Both the position numbers and the translations under genes were made by a program. This document shows positions 1-11,269 of a stretch of DNA of 64,000 nt, piece by piece. The notes under the pieces were generated by a model. It did not search any database, was not told the DNA's origin, and saw nothing but the letters and a program-made list of their open reading frames with translations. The DNA comes from Parasponia andersonii (Eukaryota; Streptophyta; Magnoliopsida; Rosales; Cannabaceae): NCBI GenBank assembly GCA_002914805.1, contig JXTB01000101.1, forward strand, positions 58,364 through 122,363, written 5' to 3'. Position 1 is the first letter of the stretch. The number at the start of each line of letters is the position of its first letter.

Positions 1-102
1 TAGACTTTTTATAACAGTAGCTGACATAGCATTTTCAAAAGTGTTATAAATGTCAACGATAGCACTTTTCAATTGCTATCAGAAGGCTTATTTCTTATAG
101 TG
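1..102 (-). mobile_element. CACTA transposon terminus, runs off the left edge
   Basis: Read on the minus strand, the sequence starting at 102 is CACTATAAGAAAT, a typical CACTA-superfamily end. It is followed by short recurring words such as AGTGCTAT and GTGTTATAA, like CACTA subterminal repeats. It breaks the neighbouring Gag reading frame just after the residues LSKFF, so it looks like an insertion into that gag. Only one end is in the window, so superfamily and target duplication cannot be confirmed. Confidence 0.5.
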
Positions 103-302
103 AAAGAATTTTGATAAGAATCGTTGAGCCATATCTTCCCATGTTGTAATACATCCCAGTTGTAAAGATTGTAGCTATCTCCTCGCATTGTCCCTAAAAG
201 AGAAAAGGAACAAGTGCAAGCAAATGAAGTCCTCGAAAACACCATTCACCTTGATAGTGTGACAAATCTCAAAGAACATAGCCAAGTACACATTTGGGTC
301 TT
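103..302 (-). pseudogene. gag: Athila-type Gag core fragment
   Basis: Minus-strand translation gives a recognisable Gag core of the Athila lineage (Ty3/gypsy LTR retrotransposons), the structural protein that packages element RNA. Visible landmarks are DPNVYLAMF, a helix ending in FEICHTIKVNGV, and TTWEDMAQRFLSKFF at the far end. A stop codon replaces Trp in the usual K-S-W-L position. The fragment continues the N-terminal piece at 3271-3555; between them lies an insertion with a 5-bp target duplication, and beyond residue LSKFF a CACTA end interrupts it. It is therefore one piece of a doubly interrupted dead gene. The lineage call rests on motif resemblance only. Confidence 0.72.
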
Positions 303-3270
303 TGTAACACCTCCTAGTTTAACCATACTATCTTATATAGCAAAACTATGAAGTATTATTCTTTCTTAAACATTATCTTTAGTTTTATAAAAAGGTTGGA
401 AAATTTGATCTTTCCAAAACTTTTAGACAAAGCAACTGCGAAGCATTACATGCTAAAAGTGACTTTCTAAAATATACGAACAAAACTAGTTTTTACCAGT
501 CTATTTTGCCATCAGCAGTAGTATTTACATTACACCAAAATATCTCAACACAAAAAACAAACATCGCCCATAGGTCAAGCTCGTTTACATCTACATGATC
601 GTGGCGACAAAAAGGCAAGCTAGACAACCAGCTAGTCAATACCAAAATATGCTTTATTATCTTTATCACAAGACTAAAATGAGCTAAAGCTCAGTAATTA
701 AAAACTATGCATGCTTATGTATACTTTAAAATCTCATAAAGCTCCCATTATACCATTTTCTTTCTTAAACATTTTAGTCCATGCATTTTCCTTAAAAATT
801 ATTCATAGTTGAGCCTCTTAGCACATTGCTTGTCTCGTAAGTCGATAGGTCATGATAACATTGGACGGAAACACTTGGCAAGAGTAAAATAAGGTACGAC
901 CATTGTGTGAGATTTCTGAAAACTCCTTCCCGCATTAAAGGGGCATCCCACACTGTTCTAATATTGTCCTGCTTCAACGAGATACACCGTAAGATCCACA
1001 AGTTCCGCTTCAACAGAAGAGTCTATATCAACAGACTAGCAATTGCAATTAAAACTTATCTTATAAAATTGGTACAACGGTACTCACTTTTAAATATTCT
1101 GTAATGAAATTCTCAATTTTCATGCAAGACGTGCCACGCACATGTCATTTTGTAACATTCAAGAATAAGTAAATTTCACATAATGATATCTTCCATGTAA
1201 TTCTTGTGATGCAGTTGTAAATCTTTACTTACCTCGTATCCTAAATAGAAATTAAAAGTGGAAAGGGTCAATATCCTCTAGAGATTGGTGTGCCAATCAC
1301 CTGTCATAAAATTCTTATATTCAAAATGCACATTTTACTAGAATGAATGTACCAAGATACTTGAATAAGACCGAAATCACAACTTTACCAAATTAGGAAA
1401 CTTAACCATATAATGACTCAAAAGTGTACAAATCACTTAAAGTACTTAGCAGCCAATAACTAGCATTGAAAAACTCTTTAAAAGTATTAAAATATGAATG
1501 CTAGTTCATTAGCACAAAAATGATCCCAAATAGCACATAATTTTGTAAAACTAGACTATTTGCCTTTAAATGGTGCCATTTTATTTTATAAATATTTGGA
1601 CAGCACCTCTTCTATTTCTAGGACATTCTCACATGATTCAAATCATGGTTTTAAACTTGTAATAATATTTTACAATCCAATTACCATATATACACATCAA
1701 AGAAGATCACTTAGAACAACCTAAGTGGACTTGAATTCCTTTTAATTTACAAAACGTTTAAAACTACTTTTACACTTATGTGCCATCACAAGCAGCCATC
1801 AAATGAGTGTAATAAATAATTAGATAAATAAAATATACACTCCAAGTTTAAGAAATCAGATTACAAATATGGAAAACTTAATCTACTACACATGAAAACA
1901 CTTAAATCCATAAATAATAAACTTTGGGACCTTAGGTTTAAATTTAATTCTCCACCTAAATTTTATGTTTCTAGCAAAATATAAGGGTTTCTAGGACCAT
2001 TATTCCTCAAATAATAGCTTTGTTCTAAGAGATAAAACAAAAGAAATTAATTATAAGTTCAAAATCCTACATAATGCTCACCTAGACTAGTTCGAGCTTT
2101 TTCTGAACTTTTTGCCTTCTACCACCACCAAACTGATTCTCAAGGTTTAGAATCTGATTTTAGGACTCAGGAGAACCTATATAAACCATTATTAAGTGGG
2201 AATAAGTAGAGAATTGAAATTAAAGGATATGACCTAGAAAGGAAAACTAGTAGAATTACGTGATTAGTTTTTGTCAATCTTGTGTTTTAGGGCTCCAACT
2301 TGAGTTCTACTATTTGAAAACTCTTGTTTATGGCTAAGTGAAATTGAGAGAAGTCTAAAAATGAGCTAGAGAGGTTCAAGTCATGGCTGGAGAGAAAGAG
2401 AAAGAAAATAACCAGATTTGGTCAAAAATTAACACTTAATATCTAAGAAAAGGCATAACTTAAATTCTAAGGGGTATTTTGGGTATTTTGCCCATTACTG
2501 TCTATGTTTCCAGCTCTAAAGCATCCTAACCATGGTTACCACATTGCTGGTCAATCCTATATACCCAAGTATAGACAAAGTTAGTGAATCCTAGCCTAGA
2601 AAGTGAAAATTAGTTATACTTTGACTTATGACCCTATGTGACAAGTTTTATTATAATCTGGTCGAACCTAGGTCCATAACCAATAATTAAATATAAAAAT
2701 AAGTTAATTAGACTCTAATTAATAATGCAAATATAGTAATAGTAGTTAACAATTAAAATGCACAAAAATGACATTACGCGATTAAGTTAAATCTAAGCTA
2801 GCTTAGTGTAATTAAACACAGCTCAGTATAATGACTGTCACCTCATGCTTACCTAGAGCCAACAAATAAAATGCTATAAATGAGTCCTAAACATTAAATT
2901 AAATCTATTTGACTTGTTAAACACACTGTGAATTTGGCTCTGAAAAGTGTATTTTACTGAAAAACTACTATTTGACTAAGTTATCAACAAGTATGATCTT
3001 AACACTTATGCACATAGTATTGCTTTCATAATTATATTCTTTATCCATTTAGCACACCTAGCTCTCTCTCTCTCTGAGAATATTGAACCTTTACACTACA
3101 TTGGGACATTTCGACAAGCATTAGTGTAACAACATATATATAAATGCACATAACATAATGAATGAGAATGTTACTATAAAAGTGATATTAATGACTTCTA
3201 AATGCCTAATATGTAATTAGAATATGTTAATTATTGGCTTAATATGCATGTGAGAATCTTGGGCACCACA
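303..3270. mobile_element. 2968-bp LTR-like insertion, probable solo LTR
   Basis: The segment starts TGTAACACCTCC and ends GGGCACCACA (TG...CA), and is flanked by a perfect 5-bp duplication, GTCTT at 298-302 and 3271-3275. It sits inside the Gag reading frame: Gag motifs resume on either side when it is removed. I find no primer-binding site, polypurine tract or coding domain inside, so the simplest reading is a long solo LTR left by LTR-LTR recombination. Read backwards, its end GGAGGTGTTACA resembles ends of gypsy LTRs, so orientation is undecided. The interior is AT-rich with a short CT run near 3062-3076. Confidence 0.68.
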
Positions 3271-3555
3271 GTCTTCACTAGGCAGACCACCATATTGGTT
3301 TTGTTGAACCATGTTAATGAGAGCTAGTTTCAATTCAAAATTATTGGCATTGATGGTTTGCCTTTGAATTCCTGAATAATTCTTGTTGACCATGAGCTTG
3401 AAATAATCTCTTAAGGCTCGAGCTTGTTGAGGATTTGCTTGTGGATTGTTTGGTTCTTCTACCATAGTTTGAGCTCTTTGAAATCTTAGCCTTCTACAAG
3501 TACGTTTAATCTCAGAATCAAGTGGTAATAATTCTGAGCTATGAGCTCTTCGCAT
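3271..3555 (-). pseudogene. gag: Athila-type Gag N-terminus
   Basis: Starting at the ATG at 3555 on the minus strand, the frame encodes about 95 residues typical of the start of Athila Gag: an acidic/arginine-rich beginning (PLDSEIKRTCRRLR), an ARALRDY motif, and NNFELKLALINMVQQNQYGG followed by LPSED. The frame stays open past the insertion point but only into foreign LTR sequence. The real continuation is at 103-302. It lies about 125 bases downstream, in its own direction, of a tRNA-Asp-like primer-binding site, so element order is LTR, PBS, gag. Confidence 0.75.
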
Positions 3556-3679
3556 AAGCTACAAATAAACAACACTATCAAGCAAAAATAAAAGAAACAA
3601 AATAAGTGAAAAGAATAAAAACTTCTAAATTAAAATGAAGATTACTTGGTAACGATATTAGTAACAATTCAATTGCCAA

Positions 3680-3697
3680 TCCCCGGCAATGACACCA
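3680..3697 (-). other. Primer-binding site, tRNA-Asp type, degenerate
   Basis: The minus strand reads TGGTGTCATTGCCGGGGA, close to TGGCGCCGTTGCCGGGG, which is complementary to the 3' end of plant tRNA-Asp and typical of Athila/Tat elements. It starts six bases after the LTR end (…GTAACA) and precedes gag. Confidence 0.7.
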
Positions 3698-3703
3698 AAA
3701 ACT

Positions 3704-4920
3704 TGTTACGTTAAAAATATAAAAGTAAATTATGCTCCAAGTGTATGGTGTCAAGTTTTGTAGTAAAATAGTAAATAGGGTTGTCGAATCCACGGGGATT
3801 GAAATTAAATTCTACTAAGTTCCATAATTGAGTAATCCTAATTTTGTCTAGAAAATTCGATTAAGTGGTGATATTTGGATGACTAAACTACAATGGAAAG
3901 ATAAACAAACTAAAGAACAATTTGAACTAAGGCAAGATTGAACATAGTAAAAGAAGTAACAATATGGTAAAAATGCTAAAGGTTTGATTTCACTTGACTA
4001 TCCACTATGTCCTTCAATTTTCAATGCTACCACACCCCAATTCCCAAAAATGATTATAAGGTAGAGCACTCAAGCAATTCTACTCTTTTTTTCAAGAATG
4101 AATAGAATACTATCCCTAATTCTTAATTTCAATATCTCTATCTAAAATTGACAAATGAAGGGTTCATTAAGTCTAGTAGCTCTTACGTAAGCCTCAAAGG
4201 TTAAAGAGGTTTTCTCAAACTCTATCTAATTCTAGGTTGTGTCGCTCTTCACTGAATTCTACAATTTTACTTTCTCAAGTAAAAATTCTAGAATCAAAGT
4301 CATCCCAAAAATGGCCAATGAATTGAGAAGCAACAAACACAAGAATAATACAAATAACCAAATATGAAACTCATAAAATTAAAATTTAGATTCAAGACAT
4401 AGGTTCAAGTCAAATTACATCATTTCTCTAGACAAGACTTTCAGTTCATGGTAAAAGGGAACAAACAAAATCCAACAACAATCATTAAAAGAACAAAAAA
4501 GATAAGGAGAAGAAGAATTCTTTTTGGAATGATCAAATTCTCTTCACATGTTCTTGTTCTTCCTCCCTTGTCCCTTGAAAACTACTACAAAACCCTTCAA
4601 AAATTCCTACTCAGATGTCCTTTTTGGATCCCTAAAAGGTCCTTTATATATCACTTGGCGGCTAGGTCGAAATTGGCTAAAAGTGTCAGAACACATGCCA
4701 GTGTTGCACGTCGTGGGGCTAAACAAACTGCCAAAAGCGACCAAACGATAGCGCCGTAGCACTGCAGTGCTCAAGCAAAACAGAGGACAACGCCATGGCA
4801 TTGCCTGTATAGTGCCACGATGCACAAGGTTCTAGAAATTTTTCTAGAACCTCAAGCACCACGGCGCTGGTCGTATAGCACCGCAGTGCTTGGCTTTCTG
4901 CCAAAAACTTCATAAATTTA
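3704..4920 (-). repeat. 5' LTR of the minus-strand Athila-type element (far end not resolved)
   Basis: On the minus strand the LTR ends GTAACA at 3704, directly before the primer-binding site. It contains a CCGTGGATTCGAC block near its end, seen in the other Athila-like LTRs here, a TATA box at 4641-4650, and a GC-rich stretch of GCGCC/GGCGC words at 4740-4910 upstream of that TATA box. The start of the LTR is not clear: from about 4920 to 5080 the sequence grades into DNA leading to a plus-strand polypurine tract, so this LTR is probably truncated. Confidence 0.55.
4641..4650 (-). promoter_or_regulatory. TATA box of the minus-strand LTR
   Basis: The minus strand reads TATATAAAGG within the LTR, about 100 bases downstream of the GC-rich words at 4740-4910. 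It is the best promoter candidate for this element. Confidence 0.5.
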
Positions 4921-5114
4921 TCTTTGTCAACTTAGTGGCCATGTCCAATAATTCAAAAATTATTTAAAACCTGAGAAAAATAAATAAAAACACAAGATCA
5001 AAGACAAAAAATAAGGAAAACAAGCAAATGAAGAGATAAAAACAAAGGCAAATAAGTAAATTAAATTCACTTACCATTTTTCCTTTTCTTTTGCTCGAGG
5101 ACTAGTAAAATCTT

Positions 5115-5125
5115 AAGTTTGGGGG
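5115..5125 (+). other. Polypurine tract before the plus-strand LTR
   Basis: AAGTTTGGGGG follows a GCTCGAGGACTAGTAAAA block and comes three bases before TGTTAACTC, where the LTR starts. The 'gaggac-agcaaa…aagtttgggggtg' arrangement is characteristic of the 3' end of Athila-group internal regions. Confidence 0.65.
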
Positions 5126-5127
5126 TG

Positions 5128-6733
5128 TGTTAACTCTATAAAATTAGAGTTATCTAGTACTAATTTGCCTTAAGTTTTGCTATATTCTTGTCTATATTAA
5201 GTTATTTCAAGTGTTTTTCTTCTCGTTTTGATGTTTTGTTTATTTATGTTAATAAGAGAATAAAACAAAGATATTTGATGCAAAATAAGCTGAATTTGTG
5301 CCTCCCAAATGGGTTTTTTAAACTATTGAAATCAAAGTTAAATCCGATGCGGTCGTGACGCAATATGAATGAGGCAAATCAGAGCTCAAACGAAGAAATA
5401 GCTCACTTGGGAAATCGAGGCGCCAAACCAGCAGAAAAGCGGTGCTGCAGTGCCAAAAGTGGTGCCGCAGTGCCAACTCTTGGTTAGTTTTGGCACCGCA
5501 GTACAAAAAATAGTGCCACGGTGCCACCCCTTACATACTGAGTTGATAATTAACGGTTAAGATCAACTTTTTAACGATCCAAAGATCCAGATTCGGCTTG
5601 CCTTAGATTTGCACGAACCACCTCTTTAAAACCCTCTCTTTGGGGTTGAAAGAGGCATGTTGGGATAGAGAAAAAGAGAGAGAGGCAGCCATAGAAGGAG
5701 AAGAAGAAGAGGATGAAGAAGATGATTACAAGCTCCAATCCTCCATTTCTTGATTTTCTTGTGAGCTTTTCTTTGTATTTTTCATATTTAGAGAGTGATA
5801 TTATTGAGAGCAAATATTTGATAGAGGAATCAAGAAAGTAAGGATCAACCTTGGAGGACGAGATTGATAACCTCCATTAATACTTTCAAGCTCTTCAAAG
5901 AGTGGGAATTCTAAAACTATTTTGTCTCTAATATTTTCAATTTCTTGAATTCATTATATGAAAATGTTATTGTTCTCAATTCATATTATGAACTAAATTC
6001 CTTTTTGTCTAGTTTTACTATATGAACCAACCTAATATCTTGTGTTTGTTTATTTCTCTCTCTTTTTTATTTATCAAATCCATTGTTGAGTTATTTGTTT
6101 TATCTTATACTTATTGTTTCTATTTAATTGATCACTAAATAGATTGTTAAGTGAAATTTCTCTGAGCTTAGAAAGGGTATTAGAAATTTAGACTTCGGTG
6201 AAATAATATAAGATTACCTGGTTTGGGGTAAGTTTGCATAGGATAGGAATGTACCTATGTGAATTGTGTAACCTCTTTGAGAATTATAAAACATAATGAA
6301 TCTAGTCAATTTATGTTAGGAGTAACATATTAGCTTGTCTAGATGTTTTTACTTATGTCTTAGAAAGGAGTTTGTGAATATATTTGAATTCTCGATTGAC
6401 AACTTTAGTAGAATAATTAATGTAAGAGGGAAATTAGAAGATTGTGTATTTAAACTATGGTTAATTGGAGAATTAGTACATCTAGACATTTTTCTTATTG
6501 CTTATTTTCATTCATTTTACATGCTAGTTTAGTTGCTTTGTTTCGTTTCTTGAAAATCAATATTTCGATTGTTTGGATAAAATTAGGATTGAGATAATTT
6601 TGATACTTAGCATTGAATTAAAAATTAGTTCATGTGGATTCGACCCTCATTTTTCTTCCATATTCATATTACTTGTGACCGAGTACACTTAAACGGGAAT
6701 GTGTGAATTTATAGTTGCATATTCCAACCAACA
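5128..6733 (+). repeat. Athila-like 3' LTR, 1.6 kb
   Basis: Starts TGTTAACTC right after a polypurine tract and ends CCAACCAACA. GC-rich words (GGTGCCGCAGTGCC and similar) lie at 5400-5530, upstream of a TATA-like CTTTAAAACC near 5625. A GTGGATTCGACCC block near 6635 matches the architecture of the other Athila-like LTRs here. No primer-binding site follows, so this is a 3' LTR whose internal region upstream is almost all missing or replaced. It stands opposite in strand to the LTR at 3704-4920. Confidence 0.6.
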
Positions 6734-7494
6734 CCCACCAGCTTATATTAAATAAGTAAACAATAATTTTAAAAAATGGCTTTTTATAAGACGAGTTTGG
6801 CTCCTAACTGACCAGATCTCCTTTGCTCAGCAACACTAAAAAGGCATATCATTAATAAAAACAACAATATACAACAAGCGAGTATAAGAAAAAACCGAGA
6901 CAGAAATAACGGAAAGGAAATGAAAAATAAAAGGGACAACCGAAAGGTTTAGCACAAAAACAAAACCTTTGGATGCTACCATATTAGATTGTGTGTTATT
7001 AAAACTTGAATATAAGAGAATCAACGGGAAAACAACTATATAGAAATAGAAAATACACAAATAAAAGTTTTCAAAAATGATTATCAGGTAATTGGATCAA
7101 ATCTCTATAAAGCGAATTAGAAATGATGTATGGAGTAGTATGCCCCCGAATATTGACTGCAGTTTAAGACCCAAACGAATCAGCCACCTATTTTCTTTCC
7201 CATAATATAATATTTCAAAAAATCCATATTAGTGAGACGAAACAGACATAAATTTCCAAGCCTTTGAGATGCCAAGGAACCTGGTTAAATATTTTAAAAA
7301 TAAATAAATAAATAAGATCAACAACAAAAATAGAATCAGATTATATCCAAAGCCTATGCCTATAATAAGTCCAAGCATAATTAACAACGAAAATAATAGC
7401 ATAGATCTTAGCTTTGTCAGCAAAAGCAGCAGGAAGATAATGAGTGAAACAACCCTTAACAAAACCACAATAATTACATGTAAAATATCCTCAC
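6734..7494 (-). pseudogene. LINE 3' end: RNase H domain and C-terminus
   Basis: Minus-strand translation gives, in shifting frames, the end of a plant LINE ORF2. The RNase H-like domain shows CGFVKGCFTHYLPAAFADKA, then YAIIFVVNYAW and SDSIFVVDLI; the tail shows VPWHLKG, a VADSF motif and FISNSLYRDL-like residues (here IISNSLYRDLIQLPDNHF) near 7075-7140. Several frameshifts and stops are present, and one RNase H glutamate is Lys (AKIYAI where AEIYAI is usual). Roughly 6734-7074 would be the 3' untranslated part; no poly(A) tail is visible. This piece joins 8080-8201 and 19369-20060 as one interrupted element. Confidence 0.7.
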
Positions 7495-8079
7495 TTTTAG
7501 GTTGTTGACTTTTGCAGAAACGACGATATGTAGCTAAAATACGAGTTGAGAAAACTTTATAAAAAAAATGAAAAGATAAGGTACACAAGAATTTAACATG
7601 TTTCATTTAATTTTGGTTACGTCTACGGACAAATCTGTAGAGAACTTAACTATGAAAAAGAGACTAAAAGACAATTCTCTCTAAGAGCAAGGAAAGAGCA
7701 ATTCAAACTCTCCTTGTATAAGAGAAACAACTCTTACTTATCTCTAAACAAATTAAGAGAAAATTAAATGGGAACGTAAGAAGAATTCTTAAGTTTGAAT
7801 TCTTTATTAGAAAAAGCGGAGAATATTTTTGACTGGGATTCTTGAAACCTTTATCCAAGCCTTTCTTACATAGGCTTTAAGGATAAACCATGGCCACACA
7901 AATTTTGTGGCTAGAAATTGGCGGATTTGTGGCCAATCATTTACTTGGCTACCATTTAGCCACTTGGCTAATTTTTTCTTCCATCACTTGGACTAATCTT
8001 CACCGTATAATTTCGTTGAATGGCATTGGGTACGATGAATTGCCTTGAGCCAAAGTCCAATTATCTTCCAAATCCAACA
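7495..8079 (-). mobile_element. 585-bp insertion with LTR-like ends inside the LINE
   Basis: On the minus strand it begins TGTTGGATTTGG at 8079 and shows CAAAAGTCAACA near its other end, followed by AACCTAAAA. It is flanked by near-matching 5-bp sequences (CTCAC at 7490-7494, CCCAC at 8080-8084) and interrupts the LINE RNase H domain between a C-G-C and the next F-x-C-N-Y-C-G-F residues. It could be a solo LTR of a Copia or TRIM element. The extra eight bases after CAACA are unexplained. Confidence 0.5.
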
Positions 8080-8201
8080 CCCACAACTAGAAATACCAAG
8101 AGTATCCTAAGAAAAACCATCAATATTAACTCTAACCTATCTTTGACTAGGTGGATATCAATAAACCAGAAGGATATTAGGAACTTTTATTAGTTTTCCT
8201 C
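8080..8201 (-). pseudogene. LINE middle fragment (start of RNase H domain)
   Basis: The minus strand encodes YPPSQR, a stop where Trp is usual, then VRVNIDGFS and the residues SSCGC. This is the 'W-V-K-V-N-T-D-G' opening of the RNase H-like domain in plant LINEs, with the catalytic Asp kept. It lies between the left end of the Tat element and the 585-bp insertion, and bridges the LINE pieces on either side. Confidence 0.65.
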
Positions 8202-8877
8202 TGTTGTGCGGTTTAAAGAACTAGATGATGGTCAATGTCAAAAAGGAAAAGTTAGTGATTAAGAGGACGTGTCAAGTCGCACGAGTAATTTAAGTGCGAC
8301 CTCTTCTGAGTAAGTCGAATGCGACCTCCCTCCGAATAAAGTACAACCTCTTCTGAACGAGTTAAGTACGACCAGAATGAAAAAAGAAACTAGATTGAGT
8401 TTCATCAAGCGGGTAATCTACAAGGGAAGGAAAACAAAAGTTTCTCTTTCAAGATCAACCAGTCATCTCATTTAAGTTATTACCCAGTTATATTGTTACT
8501 CAAATTGTATTTCCTTATTATATAATTATCCATTCTCATAATTGGGAAACATTGAGCTACCTTCACCTATATAAAGGGAGTTCAAAGCAGTTGTAGGGGA
8601 TTTTTTTTTTATCTTTTGAGACTTAAAGACTTTTACTTCTTTTTTTCAGACAACACTCTGTATTTTAGCTCTTGGAATTTCATCCTTGAGACTTAACAAA
8701 ATTCTTGTAATTCTCCAAAAAATAGTGAAAAACAGTGGATGTAGGCTTATCTTTTTTGGGGCTGAATCACTATAAAATTCTTGTCTCTTTACTTGTTTTG
8801 ATTCATCAACCCTTTTCACACACAAGCCATATCATGTAATTTTCCCAAATTTATTGTTGACAAAACCTCCGTCAACA
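8202..8877 (+). repeat. 5' LTR of the Tat element
   Basis: Begins TGTTGTGCGGTTT and ends CCTCCGTCAACA; it matches the LTR at 18692-19368 along its whole length with scattered, mostly transition, differences. A TATA box (TATATAAAG) lies at 8568-8576. Upstream, at about 8271-8372, a roughly 30-bp unit containing GTGCGACCTCTTCTGA recurs in degenerate tandem form. Confidence 0.9.
8568..8576 (+). promoter_or_regulatory. TATA box of the Tat 5' LTR
   Basis: TATATAAAG, in the sequence CACCTATATAAAGGGAG. The same word is at 19059-19067 in the 3' LTR. It is the likely start-site signal for genomic RNA. Confidence 0.6.
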
Positions 8878-8878
8878 A

Positions 8879-8896
8879 TTGGCACTAGAAGGAGGG
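8879..8896 (+). other. Primer-binding site of the Tat element
   Basis: TTGGCACTAGAAGGAGGG directly follows the LTR end, as a tRNA primer site should. I cannot assign the tRNA with confidence. Confidence 0.55.
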
Positions 8897-8938
8897 CTAT
8901 TCCAGCAGAAAAGATTGTCAATTCCGCTTCTTTTAACA

Positions 8939-10680
8939 ATGGAAAACACCAGAAACACCAAAACTAGCCAAAATCATCCCCAAAGTACTGCTGCTACATA
9001 AGTAGATTCTGCTTAGGATCAACCTACTACGACTGACCAGAAAATATTGTCCAAAGACAGGATCATATGGATGCGGCACTGGTGAACCTCCAGCAAATCA
9101 CTTGTCAGATTAATGACTCTGTACGAAGACTTGCTGAGGGACAGATGGTGACTCTGCCGCTGCACGAACGTTCTAGAGAACGTCCTGCTCAACAACCTGT
9201 GAGAGAAATTCAATCCTGGAGACAGGGAACCGCGACCAGCTTAAAACTCGGCATGAGCGTCATGGAGATCGCATCAATAAGGGAAAAGGCAAGGTCACAG
9301 ACTTGCCTTTGGAATATGGTACTGAAAGTTCGAGCACTGATTGTGATCGTGGACAACCTTCCCAGAGAGCGACCATCAATCGTGATTGTCTAGAAAATGA
9401 GCAAAAACGTCAATCGAGGAGTGTCTTTGAAAGGATCAATAGGGAATCTCAACAGAATCCTATAGACCTGAGACAACATCTAGATCAGCGATGTACTCAA
9501 GAGCGATCCACATTGCATCACAACGACCGAAGTCGATCTCGTCGCACTATTTCATTGGAATTCCTACAAAGGTCGCAGCAGACCCTGCCTAACCAACCCG
9601 CCTTATATCGTGATAATGACCAGAGGCCACTCCTACCACCAGTAAGAGAGACTGTTCTCCCTCTGAACGTCGATGTTCATAATTTGAGGATTGCATTAGA
9701 TGTACTTACTGGCTGGGATGATGAGCTCACTGATGGGTATTGTTAATCGCCATTCAGCGAGGAGGTTTGAGCTGCCACCTTACCTGCTAGATTTAAACTT
9801 CCTATTAGAAACACTTTTGATGGGAAAACTAATCCACAGGACCATATGGATCACTTCAGCGACCTGATGGAACTTCATCGTGTTGACAATCTCACACGTT
9901 GTAGATGCTTTGCTATAACTCTCACAGGATCAGCGAAGAAGTGGTTCCGAGGACTCAAGTCTGGTTCAATCTCGTCCAGACAATAGCTTCAGACTGCATT
10001 CTTGAGGCAATTCCAGGCTGCAAAGAATTTTACTATTCCACTGGTCAAGAATTTTACCTAAATCGTTTTATCTCAGAGTTAGCAAAGGTCAATAACCCAC
10101 CTGAGGGAGGAGTTTTAACTCTAATAATGACTGAGGTATGACTAGAGACTAAACTTTGGGAAGAGTTACTAGAGTGAGAATGCAGAACCCTTGACGACTT
10201 CTATCGAAGAGTTGGTTGACATCTAAGGGTGGAATCTTCACGCGAAAATCTTCATAAGACGACAAAGGGAGAAGGAAAGGATGCTGCTAAAGATGCAACC
10301 ACAAACAATAATAATAATGACAAAAAGTCGAACAAAAGGAGAAATGAACAATCGACTGAGAAGCAGCCCAAATAGAAAAAACAGGAGATTCCAAGAGCTC
10401 CCATGAGGTTCAATAGCTATACTGAACTGAACGCACCTATAAATCATATCTATGCGGTCACAAACTAACAGGAGTGGTATCGTCAACCGGAACTGATGAA
10501 AAGAGATAGAGCAAGGTGTGACCCTAATAAGTTTTGCCAGTATCACAATGACATTGGACACAATACCAATAACTGCTTTGCCCTGAAAGATGAGATTGAA
10601 AGATTAGTTAAAGAAGGGCAGCTGCGACAGTACACTAAATAGAACAATGAAAGGCGAGAAGAAAACCAACAGTAACCTCC
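8939..10680 (+). pseudogene. gag: Tat gag, broken
   Basis: Starts at the ATG at 8939. The N-terminal third is Arg/Gln/Ser-rich and disordered-looking, with a frame change near 9300-9390. The capsid-like Retrotrans_gag core lies at about 9780-10200: FKLPIRNTFDGKTNPQDHM, ITLTGSAKKWFRGLK and LRQFQAAKNF. A zinc knuckle of the Tat type follows near 10530-10590 (CQYHNDIGHNTNNC), then a charged linker. In-frame stops occur in the N-terminus (near 9000 and 9012), at 9744, in the core near 9986, and later. The protein would bind and package genomic RNA; this copy cannot make it whole. Confidence 0.75.
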
Positions 10681-10795
10681 AAAAATTCAACGCGAGGTGC
10701 GAACTATTTTCAGATGACCGCACATTGGTGGAGATTCTAAGAGAGCGCAGGATAGGTACATATGAGAAGCATGACAACAACCATTAACTAATGTC

Positions 10796-11263
10796 ATGCA
10801 TCTCGAGCAGCGACCACGAAAGCTTCAACGGGTACCAGATATGGATATTACCTTCACGGAGCAAGATGCCAGGGAGTTCCATTACTCGCACAATGATACA
10901 TTGGTAATAAAGATCAACTGTGGAAGCACGCGGCTATGGCGAGTATTGGTCGATAATGGAAGCGCCATCGACATCTTGTACTATGACGCCTTCAAGAAGA
11001 TGGATTTGAGTGAAAGCGACCTAAATCCCGCTTTCACTCCACTTTACGGATTTACTGGTAACAGCATAATGCCTAGGGGTATGATTGAATTAATGGTCAA
11101 CATTGGAACTTACCCTAGGGTTTCAATGATAATGACCTAATTCTTAGTTGTGGATTGTCCCTCTGCATTTAATGCTGTACTAGGAAGACCAACACTGAGG
11201 GAGCTTCGAGCGGTTACTTCAATCTACCACCTCGCTATGAAGTTCCCAACTTAACATGGAGTA
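10796..11263 (+). pseudogene. Tat aspartic protease, broken
   Basis: Pepsin-like retroelement protease that would cleave the Gag-Pol precursor. The active-site loop reads VDNGSAIDILYYDAF with Asp kept (DNG is usual in Tat, in place of DTG/DSG). Downstream are LYGFTGNSIMPRG and [15 protein letters not shown], the conserved second half. Stops fall at 11138 and near 11252. It sits between the gag zinc knuckle region and the reverse transcriptase, the normal gypsy order. Confidence 0.75.
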
Positions 11264-11269
11264 GGCGAA

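Noticed and set aside
792..1104. Two overlapping opposite-strand frames of 65-73 codons
   Set aside because: Inside the LTR-like insertion 303-3270; no motif and no supporting codon pattern.
4448..4759. 103-codon Lys/Arg-rich plus-strand frame
   Set aside because: It runs antisense through the TATA and GC-rich region of an LTR and has no domain.
7229..7606. 125-codon hydrophobic minus-strand frame that looks like a multi-span membrane protein
   Set aside because: It is a shifted frame across the LINE RNase H region and the nested insertion. The LINE motifs (GFVKGCF, YAIIFVVNYAW) are in neighbouring frames, and T-rich DNA gives Leu/Ile/Phe by composition.
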